Shown: positions 1-11,100 of the stretch, piece after piece
How positions within the stretch are numbered: position 1 is the first letter of the stretch
Layout of the letters: each line of letters begins with the position of its first letter
NCBI RefSeq assembly: GCF_029624125.1
Contig: NZ_JARSBN010000006.1
Span: 186,001 to 250,000, forward strand
Reading direction: 5' to 3'
DNA length: 64,000 nt
Source of the DNA: Winogradskyella marincola
GTDB lineage: Bacteria > Bacteroidota > Bacteroidia > Flavobacteriales > Flavobacteriaceae
Notes under the pieces: model-generated
Database searches by the model: none
Told to the model about the DNA's origin: nothing
The model's input: only the letters and a program-made list of their open reading frames with translations
Translations under genes and position numbers: made by a program

Positions 1-2
1 AT

Positions 3-1025
3 CCTTTTGTAGATCATCCAGAATGGGTAAATGCTATTTGGGTATCTACTCCAGATACCGAAGCGCCAACTGCACCAACTAATTTAGTGGTTACCAATGA
101 AGCTTCTACTTCTATAAACATTAGCTGGACAGCCTCTACCGACAATGTTAGTGTAGAGTCTTACGATGTTTATGTAGATGGTGTTTTTAACACCAATGTT
201 ACTGCAACTGCTGCAAATATTATTAACCTAACTCCTGAGACTACATATTCATTTTATGTTATTGCAATTGATACTTCAGGCAACGAGTCGTCTCAAAGCA
301 ATGCTGTAAATGGTACAACTACAGAAGTTGGTACTCCAGGAAGTGATTGTGTTGTAGAAGATTTTGAAAACATTCCTGCCAACAGCTCGCAATACACAAG
401 CAGAACTTGGACAGGTACTAATGGTACATGGAATGCAACGGAAGCCAGAACCGATCAAAGCATTAACAACAGAGCAATTTTAATAGACTATAGAGGCAGT
501 TCTGATTCTGGTGTGTTAACCTCACCAACTGCAACAGATGGTATAGGCAACCTTACAGTAACAACACAACGAATTTTTTCTGGCACAGATGGCAACCTAA
601 ACGTTGTTGTTAACGGCAATATAGTTGGTACTATACCTTACAGCGATACTCAGCAAACAACCACAATTAGCAATATTAATATAGAAGGTAATGTTACTGT
701 AGAAATCTCTGATAACGACTCTGGAGACGCAAGAGTGGGTATTGATGATTTATCATGGACGTGCTATTCTTCATTGAGTATTAATGAAAATGATTTGGAT
801 CGTCTTACTATTTACCCAAATCCTGTAGGATCGTATTTAAATGTTAACCTTAAAAATCCACAAGCAACAACAATTGAGATTTTTGATGTTTTAGGCAAGC
901 GAGTTTACAAAAATCAGTTATCAAGTACAAAGCGTCTTAACCTTGAGAGTTTAAAGACAGGTGTGTACATCATCAAGTTTACTCAAAACAACAAAACAAT
1001 CAGTAAAAAACTGATTAAATCATAA
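3..1025 (+). CDS. 3' end of a secreted endonuclease I-like protein with FN3 domain and T9SS sorting tail (partial)
   Basis: The frame is open from the first base of the window, so the 5' end lies outside. The first residues, PFVDHPEWVNAIW, resemble the C-terminal end of endonuclease I (EndA/NucM) family nucleases, so the missing part is probably a secreted DNase domain. About residues 22-110 of the visible part form a fibronectin type III domain. Next comes a beta-sandwich-like region starting at DCVVEDFEN and ending at GIDDLSWTC. Last is a T9SS type A tail with IYPNP and a final KKLIKS. It would be exported across the outer membrane and released or anchored. The nuclease identity rests on one short motif; the FN3 and T9SS parts are clear. 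An in-frame GTG at 87 is internal. Confidence 0.8.
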   Translation, partial: PFVDHPEWVNAIWVSTPDTEAPTAPTNLVVTNEASTSINISWTASTDNVSVESYDVYVDGVFNTNVTATAANIINLTPETTYSFYVIAIDTSGNESSQSNAVNGTTTEVGTPGSDCVVEDFENIPANSSQYTSRTWTGTNGTWNATEARTDQSINNRAILIDYRGSSDSGVLTSPTATDGIGNLTVTTQRIFSGTDGNLNVVVNGNIVGTIPYSDTQQTTTISNINIEGNVTVEISDNDSGDARVGIDDLSWTCYSSLSINENDLDRLTIYPNPVGSYLNVNLKNPQATTIEIFDVLGKRVYKNQLSSTKRLNLESLKTGVYIIKFTQNNKTISKKLIKS

Positions 1026-1030
1026 TTTAA

Positions 1031-1058
1031 AAGAGCAGCTTTTTAGCTGCTCTTTTTT
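1031..1058 (+). terminator. Rho-independent terminator after the T9SS nuclease-like gene
   Basis: A perfect 10-bp stem (AAGAGCAGCT / AGCTGCTCTT) with a TTTT loop is followed by a T run, six bases after the stop codon. Confidence 0.9.
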
Positions 1059-1127
1059 GTTTAAAACTTGTTGAATAAGTCTTTCCTTTAGCTTTAAATA
1101 AATAGCGTTCATATTGACAAAATAAAT

Positions 1128-1135
1128 TAACTTTG
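1128..1135 (+). promoter_or_regulatory. Possible -7 box for purL
   Basis: TAACTTTG matches the Bacteroidota -7 consensus TAnnTTTG and lies 32 nt before the purL start. No TTG is present at the usual 17-23 nt spacing upstream, so this is a partial match. Confidence 0.4.
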
Positions 1136-1167
1136 TCTTTTAATTTTTCACCAAACACAACACATAA

Positions 1168-4100
1168 ATGATTCATTTCTTTGGAAACCAAAACAGCAAA
1201 GTATTTGCTGTTCAAGCCACAAAAGAATTATCAACAGAAACCATATCTAAATTAGTATGGTTATTTGGCGACCAGCCAAAAATAGAACAAGCATCAGTAG
1301 ATGCTTTTTTTGTTGGTCCAAGAGCTGCCATGATAACGCCTTGGAGTACAAATGCTGTAGAAATTACTCAAAACATGGGAATTTCTGGCATCATTAGAAT
1401 TGAAGAATTCATTTCTACATCTGAAGATTTTAAAGGGTACGACCCAATGATTTCTGAAAAGTTTTCAAGCTTAGATCAAGACATCTTCACCATAAACATT
1501 CAACCTGAAGCGATTCAGAATATTGAAGATATTTCGGCATATAACCAACAAGAAGGTTTAGCGCTTAGCGACGAAGAAATTGAATATCTTGAAGGTGTTT
1601 CAAAAAAGATTGGTCGTCCATTAACAGACTCTGAAGTATTCGGTTTCTCACAAGTGAACTCAGAACACTGTCGTCATAAAATTTTCAACGGAACATTCGT
1701 TATTGATGGAGAAGAAAAACCGACATCGTTATTCAAAATGATTAAGGAAACTTCGAAACAAAATCCAAACGATATTGTTTCTGCATATAAGGATAACGTA
1801 GCGTTTATAAAGGGACCTGTTGTAGAACAGTTTGCGCCAAAGCGTGCTGATGTTCCTGAATATTACCAAACCAAAGATTATGAATCTGTAATTTCATTAA
1901 AAGCAGAAACACACAATTTCCCAACAACTGTAGAGCCTTTTAATGGTGCTGCAACAGGTTCTGGTGGAGAGATTAGAGATAGACTTGCTGGTGGTAAAGG
2001 CTCTATTCCGTTAGCCGGAACAGCTGTTTATATGACATCGTATTCGCGTTTAGAAGAAGAGCGTCCTTGGGAAAAGGCGTTTCCTGAGCGCAAATGGTTG
2101 TACCAAACTCCAATGGATATTCTAATTAAAGCATCTAACGGAGCTTCTGATTTTGGAAATAAATTTGGGCAACCTCTTATTTGTGGTTCTGTTTTAACCT
2201 TTGAACACCAAGAAGGTACTGATAAAATCGGTTATGACAAAGTGATTATGCAAGCTGGTGGTATTGGTTACGGAAAAGCAGATCAAGCCATAAAAGACAC
2301 ACCTAAAGAAGGTGACAAAATCGTAATTTTAGGTGGTGATAATTACCGAATTGGTATGGGAGGTGCTGCTGTATCGTCTGCTGACACTGGCGAATTTGAT
2401 AGTGGTATTGAGCTAAATGCCGTACAGCGTTCAAACCCAGAAATGCAAAAACGTGCTGCCAATGCGGTTCGTGGTATGGTAGAGAGTGATGAAAATTCAA
2501 TTGTTTCTATTCACGATCATGGTGCTGGTGGACATCTTAACTGTTTATCAGAATTGGTTGAAGACACAGGTGGACATATCGATTTAGATAAATTACCAGT
2601 GGGTGATCCTACCCTTTCTGCCAAAGAAATTATTGGTAACGAGTCTCAAGAGCGTATGGGATTAGTCATTTCAGAAAAACACTTAGACACATTACATAAA
2701 ATTGCAGACAGAGAACGTTCACCTATCTACGATGTTGGTGAGGTTACTGGCAAGCATCGTTTTACTTTTGAATCTAAAACCAATGGTGATAAACCAATGG
2801 ATTTGGCTTTAGAAGACATGTTTGGTAGCTCTCCAAAAACTATAATGACAGATCATACGGTTGATAAAAACTACAGTGATCTATCCTATAATTCAGATAA
2901 TTTTTACGATTACTTAGACCAACTATTACAACTCGAAGCTGTAGCTTGTAAAGATTGGTTAACTAACAAAGTAGACCGTTGTGTTGGTGGTAAAGTAGCC
3001 AAACAGCAGTGTGCTGGTCCATTACAACTTCCATTAAATAATGTAGGTGTAATGGCTTTAGATTATAAAGGAAAAGAAGGCATTGCCACAAGTATTGGCC
3101 ACTCACCTATTTCAGGATTAATAGATCCTGTGGCTGGTAGTCGCAATTCTATTACCGAAGCCTTAACAAATATTATTTGGGCACCATTAAAAGATGGTTT
3201 GCAAAGTGTTTCGCTTTCTGCTAACTGGATGTGGCCTTGTAAAAATGAAGGTGAAGATGCTCGATTATATGAAGCAGTAAAAGCGGTTTCAGAATTTGCA
3301 ATAGATTTAGGTATTAACGTACCAACAGGCAAGGATTCATTGTCTATGAAACAAAAATATCCTGATGGTGATGTTATTTCTCCTGGTACAGTTATCATTT
3401 CTGCTGCAGCAAATTGTAACGATATTTCCAAGGTGGTAGAGCCTGTTTTCAAAAAGGATAAAGGCGATATTTATTATATCAATATATCGCAAGATGATTT
3501 TAAACTTGGTGGTAGCTCGTTTGCACAAATCAATAATAAAGTAGGAAACAGCACACCAAGTGTAAAAAGTGCAGCTTATACTAAAACTGTGTTTAACACG
3601 ATTCAGCAATTAATAAAAGACAATAAAATTGTTGCTGGTCATGATGTGGCTTCTGGTGGATTGATTACAACTTTACTTGAATTGTGTTTTGCAGATAACA
3701 ATCTTGGTGCAGAATTAGACATTACTGAATTGGCTGAAAAAGATTCATTCAAAGTTTTATTTGCTGAAAACGCTGGTATTGTTATTCAATCTACAGATAA
3801 CAGTATAGAAAACACCTTGTCTGAAGCTGGGATTACCTTCCATAACATTGGAAAAGTAACTGATGCTGATGTATTAAGCATCATCAACGGAAGCGACGTA
3901 TTTACCATGACGGTTTCGAGATTACGAGATATGTGGTACAAAACCTCTTTCCTACTCGACCAGAAACAAACTGCTAATGGTTTAGCTGAAGCACGTTACA
4001 ACAACTACAAGCAACAACCACTTCAATATACATTCCCAAGTCATTTTACAGGTAAATTACCTAGTATTGACAGTAGCAAACCAAGACCTAAAGCTGCTAT

Positions 4101-4830
4101 CTTACGTGAAAAAGGAAGTAACTCTGAACGTGAAATGGCAAATGCTATGTACTTAGCCGGTTTTGATGTTAAAGATGTACACATGACCGATTTAATTTCT
4201 GGTCGTGAGACATTAGAAGACATTCAGTTCCTTGGTGCTGTTGGTGGTTTCTCAAACTCTGATGTTTTAGGCTCTGCTAAAGGTTGGGCTGGTGCTATTA
4301 AATACAATGACAAAGCCAACGAAGTCATTAAAAATTTCTTTGAAAGAGAAGACACGCTTTCGGTTGGTATTTGTAACGGTTGCCAGTTAATGATGGAACT
4401 AGATCTTATTAATCCAGAGCATGAGCAGCATGGTAAAATGGTACATAATGATTCTCATAAACACGAGAGCTCATTTACCTCTGTAAAAATTCAAGAGAAT
4501 AACTCTATTATGCTTTCAACGTTAGCTGGTAGCACACTAGGTGTTTGGATTTCTCATGGTGAAGGAAAATTCAACCTTCCTTATGCTGAAGATCAATACA
4601 ATATTGTAGCAAAGTATGGTTATGCTGAATATCCTCACAACCCAAATGGTTCAGATTTTAACACAGCTATGATGACTGATAAAACTGGAAGGCATTTAGT
4701 GACTATGCCACACATTGAGCGTTCTACATTCCAATGGAATTGGGCTAACTATCCTGATGGACGACAAGATGAAGTGTCGCCTTGGTTAGAAGCTTTTGTA
4801 AATGCTAGAAAGTGGATTGAGAACAACTAA
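1168..4830 (+). CDS. purL: Phosphoribosylformylglycinamidine synthase (single-chain PurL)
   Basis: It converts FGAR and glutamine to FGAM with ATP, the fourth step of de novo purine synthesis, in the cytoplasm. At 1220 residues it is the long single-chain form with the glutaminase fused at the C terminus. Visible motifs are SEHCRHK near residue 167, the ATP-site segment ETHNFPTTVEPFNGAATGSG near 252, and the class I glutaminase nucleophile in ICNGCQ (Cys1069). The glutaminase part begins near KPRPKAAILREKGSNSERE and its closing motif is PHIERS. The chosen ATG gives the normal N terminus. It stands alone: a terminator lies upstream and an unrelated two-component system follows 39 bases later. 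Confidence 0.97.
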   Translation: MIHFFGNQNSKVFAVQATKELSTETISKLVWLFGDQPKIEQASVDAFFVGPRAAMITPWSTNAVEITQNMGISGIIRIEEFISTSEDFKGYDPMISEKFSSLDQDIFTINIQPEAIQNIEDISAYNQQEGLALSDEEIEYLEGVSKKIGRPLTDSEVFGFSQVNSEHCRHKIFNGTFVIDGEEKPTSLFKMIKETSKQNPNDIVSAYKDNVAFIKGPVVEQFAPKRADVPEYYQTKDYESVISLKAETHNFPTTVEPFNGAATGSGGEIRDRLAGGKGSIPLAGTAVYMTSYSRLEEERPWEKAFPERKWLYQTPMDILIKASNGASDFGNKFGQPLICGSVLTFEHQEGTDKIGYDKVIMQAGGIGYGKADQAIKDTPKEGDKIVILGGDNYRIGMGGAAVSSADTGEFDSGIELNAVQRSNPEMQKRAANAVRGMVESDENSIVSIHDHGAGGHLNCLSELVEDTGGHIDLDKLPVGDPTLSAKEIIGNESQERMGLVISEKHLDTLHKIADRERSPIYDVGEVTGKHRFTFESKTNGDKPMDLALEDMFGSSPKTIMTDHTVDKNYSDLSYNSDNFYDYLDQLLQLEAVACKDWLTNKVDRCVGGKVAKQQCAGPLQLPLNNVGVMALDYKGKEGIATSIGHSPISGLIDPVAGSRNSITEALTNIIWAPLKDGLQSVSLSANWMWPCKNEGEDARLYEAVKAVSEFAIDLGINVPTGKDSLSMKQKYPDGDVISPGTVIISAAANCNDISKVVEPVFKKDKGDIYYINISQDDFKLGGSSFAQINNKVGNSTPSVKSAAYTKTVFNTIQQLIKDNKIVAGHDVASGGLITTLLELCFADNNLGAELDITELAEKDSFKVLFAENAGIVIQSTDNSIENTLSEAGITFHNIGKVTDADVLSIINGSDVFTMTVSRLRDMWYKTSFLLDQKQTANGLAEARYNNYKQQPLQYTFPSHFTGKLPSIDSSKPRPKAAILREKGSNSEREMANAMYLAGFDVKDVHMTDLISGRETLEDIQFLGAVGGFSNSDVLGSAKGWAGAIKYNDKANEVIKNFFEREDTLSVGICNGCQLMMELDLINPEHEQHGKMVHNDSHKHESSFTSVKIQENNSIMLSTLAGSTLGVWISHGEGKFNLPYAEDQYNIVAKYGYAEYPHNPNGSDFNTAMMTDKTGRHLVTMPHIERSTFQWNWANYPDGRQDEVSPWLEAFVNARKWIENN

Positions 4831-4869
4831 TTATTTTTTTTAATTAATTTAGTAGAGAAATTACCCCAA

Positions 4870-6894
4870 ATGAAACAACTTTCACTCGTATTTTCTCTAC
4901 TATTTTTTTTATCTGTAAATGCTCAAGATTCAGATTTAAAACCACTCGTAGATCAACTAAAAACTGAAATACAATCTGAAAAGGATAATGCCAAAAAGTT
5001 ATTTCTTTTAGATAGCCTAACATCGGTTGTTAGAGATAAATCTAGTTTTCCTTACGACTCTATTGCACGTACTACTATAGATCTCGCTATAAAGCTAGAC
5101 TCTTTTAATATTGCGGCTTACAATACTACAAACCTTATTAATTATCACAATAATTTTTTAGGAAAACCTAAAACAGGCATTGCTATTTTCAATACTTATT
5201 TTAAAGCCTTAAAAAATAATATTAGTGCTAGAAATTTAGCAGGTTTATATATAGACTCTGGCGATAGTTATTACTTTACCAAGCAAGTAGACTCTGCAAT
5301 GTCTCACTACGACAAAGCCATTACTTATGCCGAAAAAGCTAATGATAATCGGGTTAAAGGATTTGCTATTCTGTATAAAGGTTATGCCTATTCTGATGAA
5401 GGAAAATTTGCGTTGGCTTCGCAAACTCTAAAACAAGCTTCAGAAATTTTCACCCAAGAAAAAGACACTTTCAATATTATAGCTGCTAAAAACTCCTTAG
5501 CCATATTGTATAGTGCTAATGGTTTTATACAAGAAGCTCAAAAAGAACGTAAAGAAACTATAAAATTAGCCACCGAAACTAAAAGTTACGGACAGCTTAT
5601 TTCCTTGTATGTTAATGAAGCAAACGATTTAAAAAAGCTAGGTTTAGAAACCCAACGCATTGAGAATCTTCACAAAGCTATGGTGGTTTGTAAAAAATCA
5701 AATCATTTCAATTACTTCAACCCTATTTTATTGAATGCGCTCACTATTGCTTATGCCGAAAATGATAGTTTAGAAAAGGCAAAATTCTATTTAAAAGAAG
5801 TTGAAAAAGACCAACAAAACACAGAAGGCATCCATAAAGCTAGATATTATAAAGCCATAAAAAAGCTAGCTTTTGCTGAAAAAGACTACGAAAAGGCAAA
5901 GACACTTGGTATAGAGCACTTAAACATTGTCTCTACAAGTAACGACATTAAAGGCAAGAGAAAGGCTCAGAAATTCTTATCTGAAGTCTACGAAAAATTA
6001 AACAGACCTGATGAAGCACTTTCGTTTTATAAAGCTTCAAAAAAAATTGAAGACTCTATACAGTCTGTACAAAAAACCAAAGCACTAACCTATTACCAAA
6101 CGCTTTATGAAACTGCAAAACGAGACAAAAAGATAGAAGAACAAAATAGTGAAATTGCACTTCTAGATGAACAAAACAAACTCAAAAAACAAACCTTATG
6201 GTTTAGCATTTTAGCATTAATAGCACTGTTTAGTATTATCGTTTTATGGCGTTCTCGAAGATTTTCACAAAAAAAAGCACAACTACAAAAAACCTTTGCT
6301 CAAGATTTAATTAGAAATGTAGAAACCGAACGTAAACGTATTTCTAGCGAACTTCACGATAGTGTGGGCCAAAGTCTGTTACTTATAAAAAATAAAGTTT
6401 TGCTCAACGATACGCAAAACCAAGACACCAAAATTATAGACGACACTATTGATGAAGTGAGACATATATCTCAAAGTCTTCATCCTTTTCAGTTTGAAAA
6501 ATTAGGTTTATTAGCTTCAATTAAAAATACGGTTGAGAATTTTCAGAAAAACTCTGACATCTTCTATTCAGAAGTTATTGAAATCGAACAGTTAGAAATT
6601 TCTAAAGACAAAGAAATTTTTGTTTTTAGAATGCTACAAGAATGCTTAAACAATGTTGAAAAACACTCTAAAGCTAAAGCTTGTAACATCATGGTTGAAA
6701 ACCTCAACGATTCTGTATTACTTCAAATAAAAGATAATGGTATTGGGTTTGACGTGTCTGAAAACAGTCAAATTATTGATAGCCTTGGATTAAAAACTCT
6801 AAAAGAGCGTGCCCAAATAATCGGTGCTCAGTTGAGTATTGATTCTGTTAAAGGAAAAGGCACAACGATACAAATAAAAGTTCCTAAACGTTAA
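4870..6894 (+). CDS. TPR-containing sensor histidine kinase (NarL-partner type, HisKA_3)
   Basis: It is a membrane sensor kinase of 674 residues. A signal peptide (about 1-19, ending VNA-Q) is followed by a periplasmic tetratricopeptide region (about 60-420). Then come a coiled coil, one membrane segment (about 442-460, LWFSILALIALFSIIVLW) and a cytoplasmic HisKA_3 domain with the phosphoacceptor His496 in ELHDSVGQS. The HATPase_c domain shows NNVEKHSKA (N box) and DNGIGFD (G box). Three bases separate it from the response regulator gene, so the two form one operon and an almost certain cognate pair. The signal sensed is unknown; the TPR region suggests protein or peptide binding. The neighbouring large T9SS genes may be targets (see the palindromic sites). 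Confidence 0.93.
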   Translation: MKQLSLVFSLLFFLSVNAQDSDLKPLVDQLKTEIQSEKDNAKKLFLLDSLTSVVRDKSSFPYDSIARTTIDLAIKLDSFNIAAYNTTNLINYHNNFLGKPKTGIAIFNTYFKALKNNISARNLAGLYIDSGDSYYFTKQVDSAMSHYDKAITYAEKANDNRVKGFAILYKGYAYSDEGKFALASQTLKQASEIFTQEKDTFNIIAAKNSLAILYSANGFIQEAQKERKETIKLATETKSYGQLISLYVNEANDLKKLGLETQRIENLHKAMVVCKKSNHFNYFNPILLNALTIAYAENDSLEKAKFYLKEVEKDQQNTEGIHKARYYKAIKKLAFAEKDYEKAKTLGIEHLNIVSTSNDIKGKRKAQKFLSEVYEKLNRPDEALSFYKASKKIEDSIQSVQKTKALTYYQTLYETAKRDKKIEEQNSEIALLDEQNKLKKQTLWFSILALIALFSIIVLWRSRRFSQKKAQLQKTFAQDLIRNVETERKRISSELHDSVGQSLLLIKNKVLLNDTQNQDTKIIDDTIDEVRHISQSLHPFQFEKLGLLASIKNTVENFQKNSDIFYSEVIEIEQLEISKDKEIFVFRMLQECLNNVEKHSKAKACNIMVENLNDSVLLQIKDNGIGFDVSENSQIIDSLGLKTLKERAQIIGAQLSIDSVKGKGTTIQIKVPKR

Positions 6895-6897
6895 ACA

Positions 6898-7530
6898 ATG
6901 CCAACAACTATCATTCTTGCAGATGACCACCCATTACTACTTAATGGAACAAAAGAATTTTTAGAAAAAAAGTGGTTTAAAGTTATTGATACTGCAACCG
7001 ACGGTAATACTGCGTACAACAAAATTTCAAAACAAGTTCCTGATATTGCTATACTGGATTTTGACATGCCTAAACTAAATGGGCTCGAAGTCGCACAAGA
7101 AATACAACGCAATAAGATAAATACTAAAGTTATTATTTTAACACTTCATAAGCAAGAATCGTTACTAAACGAAGTAGGAAAAACTATACATGGATACATT
7201 ACAAAAGATAGTGCTTTAGAAGAGTTAGAGCTATGCTTAGATAGTATTAATAATAACAACACGTACATAGGAAAGAAACTAAAAAGCACAGTTCATTTTG
7301 ATAGCAGCACTAATACATCTATTGAAACTTTAACTGCTACCGAATTAAAAATATTAAAATACTTAGAAAAAAACCTCAACAGTACACAGATTGCCGAAGA
7401 GCTATTTATCTCTAAACGTACTGTTGAAAAACACCGAAGCAACATTATAAAAAAGCTAGAGATAGATACCACCAACCAAAATGCACTTTTTGTCTGGTTA
7501 AAACAAAACCCAGATCTTTTTAATACGTAA
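6898..7530 (+). CDS. LuxR/NarL-family response regulator
   Basis: A 210-residue DNA-binding response regulator. The receiver domain (about 1-120) has the acidic pair Asp9-Asp10, the phosphoacceptor Asp54 in ILDFDMPKLNG and a conserved Lys in GYITKDSA. A LuxR-type helix-turn-helix follows at about 145-200 (LTATELKILKYL, then STQIAEELFISKRTVEKHRSNI). It is cotranscribed with the upstream kinase. Its stop codon overlaps a TACGTA-N4-TACGTA palindrome at 7524-7539. Three more copies of this palindrome sit in front of nearby or distant promoters. Proteins of this class bind palindromes as dimers, so this is my first candidate for the binder, by inference. Confidence 0.95.
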   Translation: MPTTIILADDHPLLLNGTKEFLEKKWFKVIDTATDGNTAYNKISKQVPDIAILDFDMPKLNGLEVAQEIQRNKINTKVIILTLHKQESLLNEVGKTIHGYITKDSALEELELCLDSINNNNTYIGKKLKSTVHFDSSTNTSIETLTATELKILKYLEKNLNSTQIAEELFISKRTVEKHRSNIIKKLEIDTTNQNALFVWLKQNPDLFNT

Positions 7531-7570
7531 GCCTACGTATTTTACTACCAAACAATATGTTATAATTTTG
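7524..7570 (+). promoter_or_regulatory. TACGTA-N4-TACGTA operator with -7 box, copy 1
   Basis: The palindrome TACGTA-AGCC-TACGTA occupies 7524-7539 and overlaps the response regulator stop codon. Exactly 23 nt later is TAATTTTG (7563-7570), a full match to TAnnTTTG. It would drive the AraC-like frame downstream. Three other copies in the window have the same 23-nt spacing. Confidence 0.7.
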
Positions 7571-7588
7571 AAACTTATAAAATTGTAA

Positions 7589-8092
7589 CATCCTATTATC
7601 ACTAAGCACAAATATCATTTACCTATTAATTATTGGGTTGTAGATATCTTTTATGTAAGCATAAGCAATAAAGACTATCATCTATTACAACCCGATGGAT
7701 ATAGTTATATTTTATATTCTGAAGAAAACAACACAACCTATCATAAGCCACTTGCAACCCCTTTTCAATTAAAACATTCTCAATTTGTAGTTAAATGCAG
7801 ACCAACATATGTAGATCATCTTACTCAGAATAATATAACTATAGAGGCTACCAATTCTGATGAATTTTTAGCGCAACTAAATACACCTAAACTTAAAGAT
7901 CTTACACCTTCAATATTAGATAGTATTATTTTTCACCTTCACTTTTTAAACGAAAACACATCACTAAAACAACTTTCTAAACGCTATCAATACGATACCA
8001 AAAACATTGAAAACCTGTTTAAACGTAGCGTTGGACTTTCTTTTATTCAGTATCAAAATATCCTAATTACATTACGTAGACCTACGTATTGA
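7589..8092 (+). pseudogene. AraC-type regulator frame lacking a standard start codon
   Basis: An open frame of 167 codons runs from just after a stop at 7586 to TGA at 8090. The N-terminal part (HLPINYWVVD, then LLQPDGYSYILY) resembles the sensor half of small AraC-family regulators. The C-terminal part (about residues 115-160) resembles an AraC helix-turn-helix (LKQLSKRYQYDTKNIENLFKR, then VGLSFIQYQN). No in-frame ATG, GTG or TTG precedes the conserved part, and the second helix-turn-helix stops early in LRRPTY. The stop lies inside the next palindrome. It may be a decayed gene or one using a rare start such as ATT (7595). The frame is free of stops and its composition looks like its neighbours, so I cannot exclude that it is functional. 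Confidence 0.5.
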
Positions 8093-8119
8093 ATAGAGCT
8101 CTACACTAATATAATTTAG
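8073..8119 (+). promoter_or_regulatory. TACGTA-N4-TACGTA operator and promoter, copy 2
   Basis: TACGTA-GACC-TACGTA (8073-8088) is followed directly by TTG (8089-8091, a possible -33 box). After exactly 23 nt from the palindrome comes TAATTTAG (8112-8119). The 8147 start lies 27 nt further. The palindrome, TTGAATA and the -7 box are repeated with the same spacing before the 12106 gene. Confidence 0.78.
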
Positions 8120-8146
8120 CATATAGAATCAATAACCTATATAGTT

Positions 8147-11100
8147 ATGAAAAAAATTACATTTCTTATTACAACTATTGCTCTTGTGTTATTCAACAAA
8201 GGAACAGCACAACAACTAGATCTTATAAAAGATATCAACACAAACGCAAATACAGAAACTTTTACAAACTTAGGTTCAAGGTCTGTAAATTTTGGGAACA
8301 AAGTTATTTTTACTTCAGGCGAAGACACTTACGGTTTTGAGCTTTGGATAAGTGATGGTACTACAGCAGGTACATATCTTCTTAAAGATATTACACCAGG
8401 TATAGAAGACACTAATTTCAGTGCTCTGTTTAAGATACCAGCTAACAATGTCGCTAACTTTTTTATTAAGACTGAAACCTCATTAGAATTATGGGAAACT
8501 GATGGTACTGAAAGCGGTACTATTAAAATAAAAGACCTAGATCTAGATTATATAAATGGCAACCTATACTATCTTATCAATGATAAATATAGTTTCGTTG
8601 GCATAAATGATGGTAATCGTGAAATCTGGACTACTGATGGAACTAATGCAGGAACATTCAAAATTTCTTCGGATATAGTTATAGAACAAACTTCAAATAA
8701 GTTGAGCGTTTTTAACAACCAGATTATGACTATATATAAAAATGAAAATGATAACTTAAGAATGTTTTTAAGTGATGGTACGGTTGCAGGAACTTCTACC
8801 GTAGACATAGATGACAATGTAGGGTTTAACTATGCTGTTTTAGGAAATCTAATTATACACACCAGACAAGAAGGTGCTAGTGTTTTTAATAAAGAAATAT
8901 TCAGCTACGATTATGCAACCAATACAGATACCATGCTAGCTAATATAAACACCTCAGGTGGTTCTAATCCTTACTACTTAACAACGTTCAACGGACACGT
9001 ATACTTTAATGCAATTAACTCAGATGGCAATATATATATCTACAAAACAGATGGCACATCTTCTGGAACCACACAATTTACAAATTCGCCAGGCGCTCCA
9101 TTAATGTATGATACACAATTTAATTCATTAGAAACAAATGACTACTTATTGTTTTATAGTGGAAACACACCTAATCAATATCACTTGTATAAGTTAGATG
9201 GTAATACAATAGAAACTATTTTTTCGCACAACTTTTCATTTGGATTCAAAGTAGTCAACGGTACAAACTATTTAAATACTAATACAGGGTTGTACACAAC
9301 AAACGGCACTACTTCCGGAACAACTTTATTAAGCTCGGAAATTAATGGAAAAGTAATGGGTTACACATCCTCAAATAACATAGTATGTAGTAATTTTATC
9401 GACAACTATAACGCAATATGGTCTTGTAATACCTCTACTGGAGAAGCTACCGAAATTTTAAATGCAGGATCATCAACCCAAGATGCAAGTATAGATAAGC
9501 TTAGTGTCATAGATGATGAATTATTGATATTTTCTTACTACAATGAGGTCAGTAACACATATGAATTATGGAAAAGTGATGGTAGTGAAAACGGTACCTC
9601 AATGCTCTCTGAAATAGAATACATACAAGAATCAACAACTTACAATGGTAATTATGTTTTTATTATTAATAAAAACTCTAATTACGAACTATGGAAAAGT
9701 GATGGTACAGTAGCAGGAACGCAATTGGTAAAAACGTTAACAAATGGTGGCTTAAATCACTATTCAAGCAACTTTGTAGAGATTAATGATATTTTATACT
9801 TCGTTATAACAACCAGTGACACTAACGATTCTGTATTATGGCAGTCTAACCTTACAGAACCTGGCACAATAGCAGTTGCAAATAGTTCAATTTTCAGTAA
9901 TACTACAGAATTATATGTGCATACTGATAATTACATTTATTTTAGTGGTTATAATGCAACTACAGGCGCAGAATTGTGGAAAACCGATGGTACACTTGCC
10001 AATACTACAATGGTAAAAAATATCAGATCTGGTACTAATCCTTCGTCACCTAGTAATTTTACTTCTTTAGGAGATATTTTAATATTTTCTGCTTATGGAT
10101 CTAGCGGAAGAGAACCTTACCGATCTGACGGGACAGATGCAGGCACTTACATTATTGATGATTTATTTTCGTATGATTTTGGTGACATAAGCTCTAACCC
10201 AAGTGAACTTATTGCTTTTAACGACAATGTCTATTTTAATGCAAAAAATAACGAAAATAATGATAGACTATATAAAACCGATGGCAATTCAGTATCTCTT
10301 GTAGACGACCTAATTGAAGAAGGTCATATGGTTTCAGATTTTCTTTCTATAGAATATAATGGGTATTTGTACTTTGAATCTAACCCTTCTGGAACAACAT
10401 ATAGCACATGGCTATACAGAACTAATGGCACTACTACAGAACCTGTTGGTAATGTACAGTACATTGAAGAGTTTGCCATAGTAGCAGACAAGCTTTTTAT
10501 GAGTACAGAAAATGAATTGTACTTTATAGATGAAAACAACACAATAACAACAGTTGTTTTAGATGATGATTTTGAGAATTTAACCCCTTCTAACAATAGA
10601 TTATATTTAACATACAACGATATAGATGTAGGTAAAGAGTTATTTAAAATTGATTTGTGCAATCCCTCTAATATTGTTTATGTAGATGCTTCGGCATCAT
10701 CAGGGAAAGGCACAGGCTATAACTGGGAAGACGCATTTCTTACTTTAGAAGATGCTATTAAAGATGCCAGAAACTGCAACATAAACGAAATACATATAGC
10801 AGAAGGCGTATATCTTACAAACAAAAACTCTAAACAAGAAAAATCATTTAATATTGATTTTGAATTGATTATTAAAGGTGGCTTTTCACCTGTAAATAAC
10901 GTCACAGATGAATCTGATAGAGATTACTTTTTATATCCTACCATTTTAAGTGGTGACTTAAACAATTCATCATTACCAGATGCTCAAGATGCTCACACAA
11001 TAATTACCATTAATGGCAATAATGTAATATTAGATGGTTTAATAATTGAAAATGGTTTCGCTGACGATGCTTCAGACAATTCACAAGCAGCAATTGGTCG

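Noticed and set aside
1027..1215. A minus-strand frame over the terminator and the purL promoter
   Set aside because: It reads through a clear terminator and into the start of purL and gives no recognisable protein.
3063..3609. Two overlapping minus-strand frames within purL
   Set aside because: They are antisense shadows of a strongly conserved gene and have no promoter or domain.
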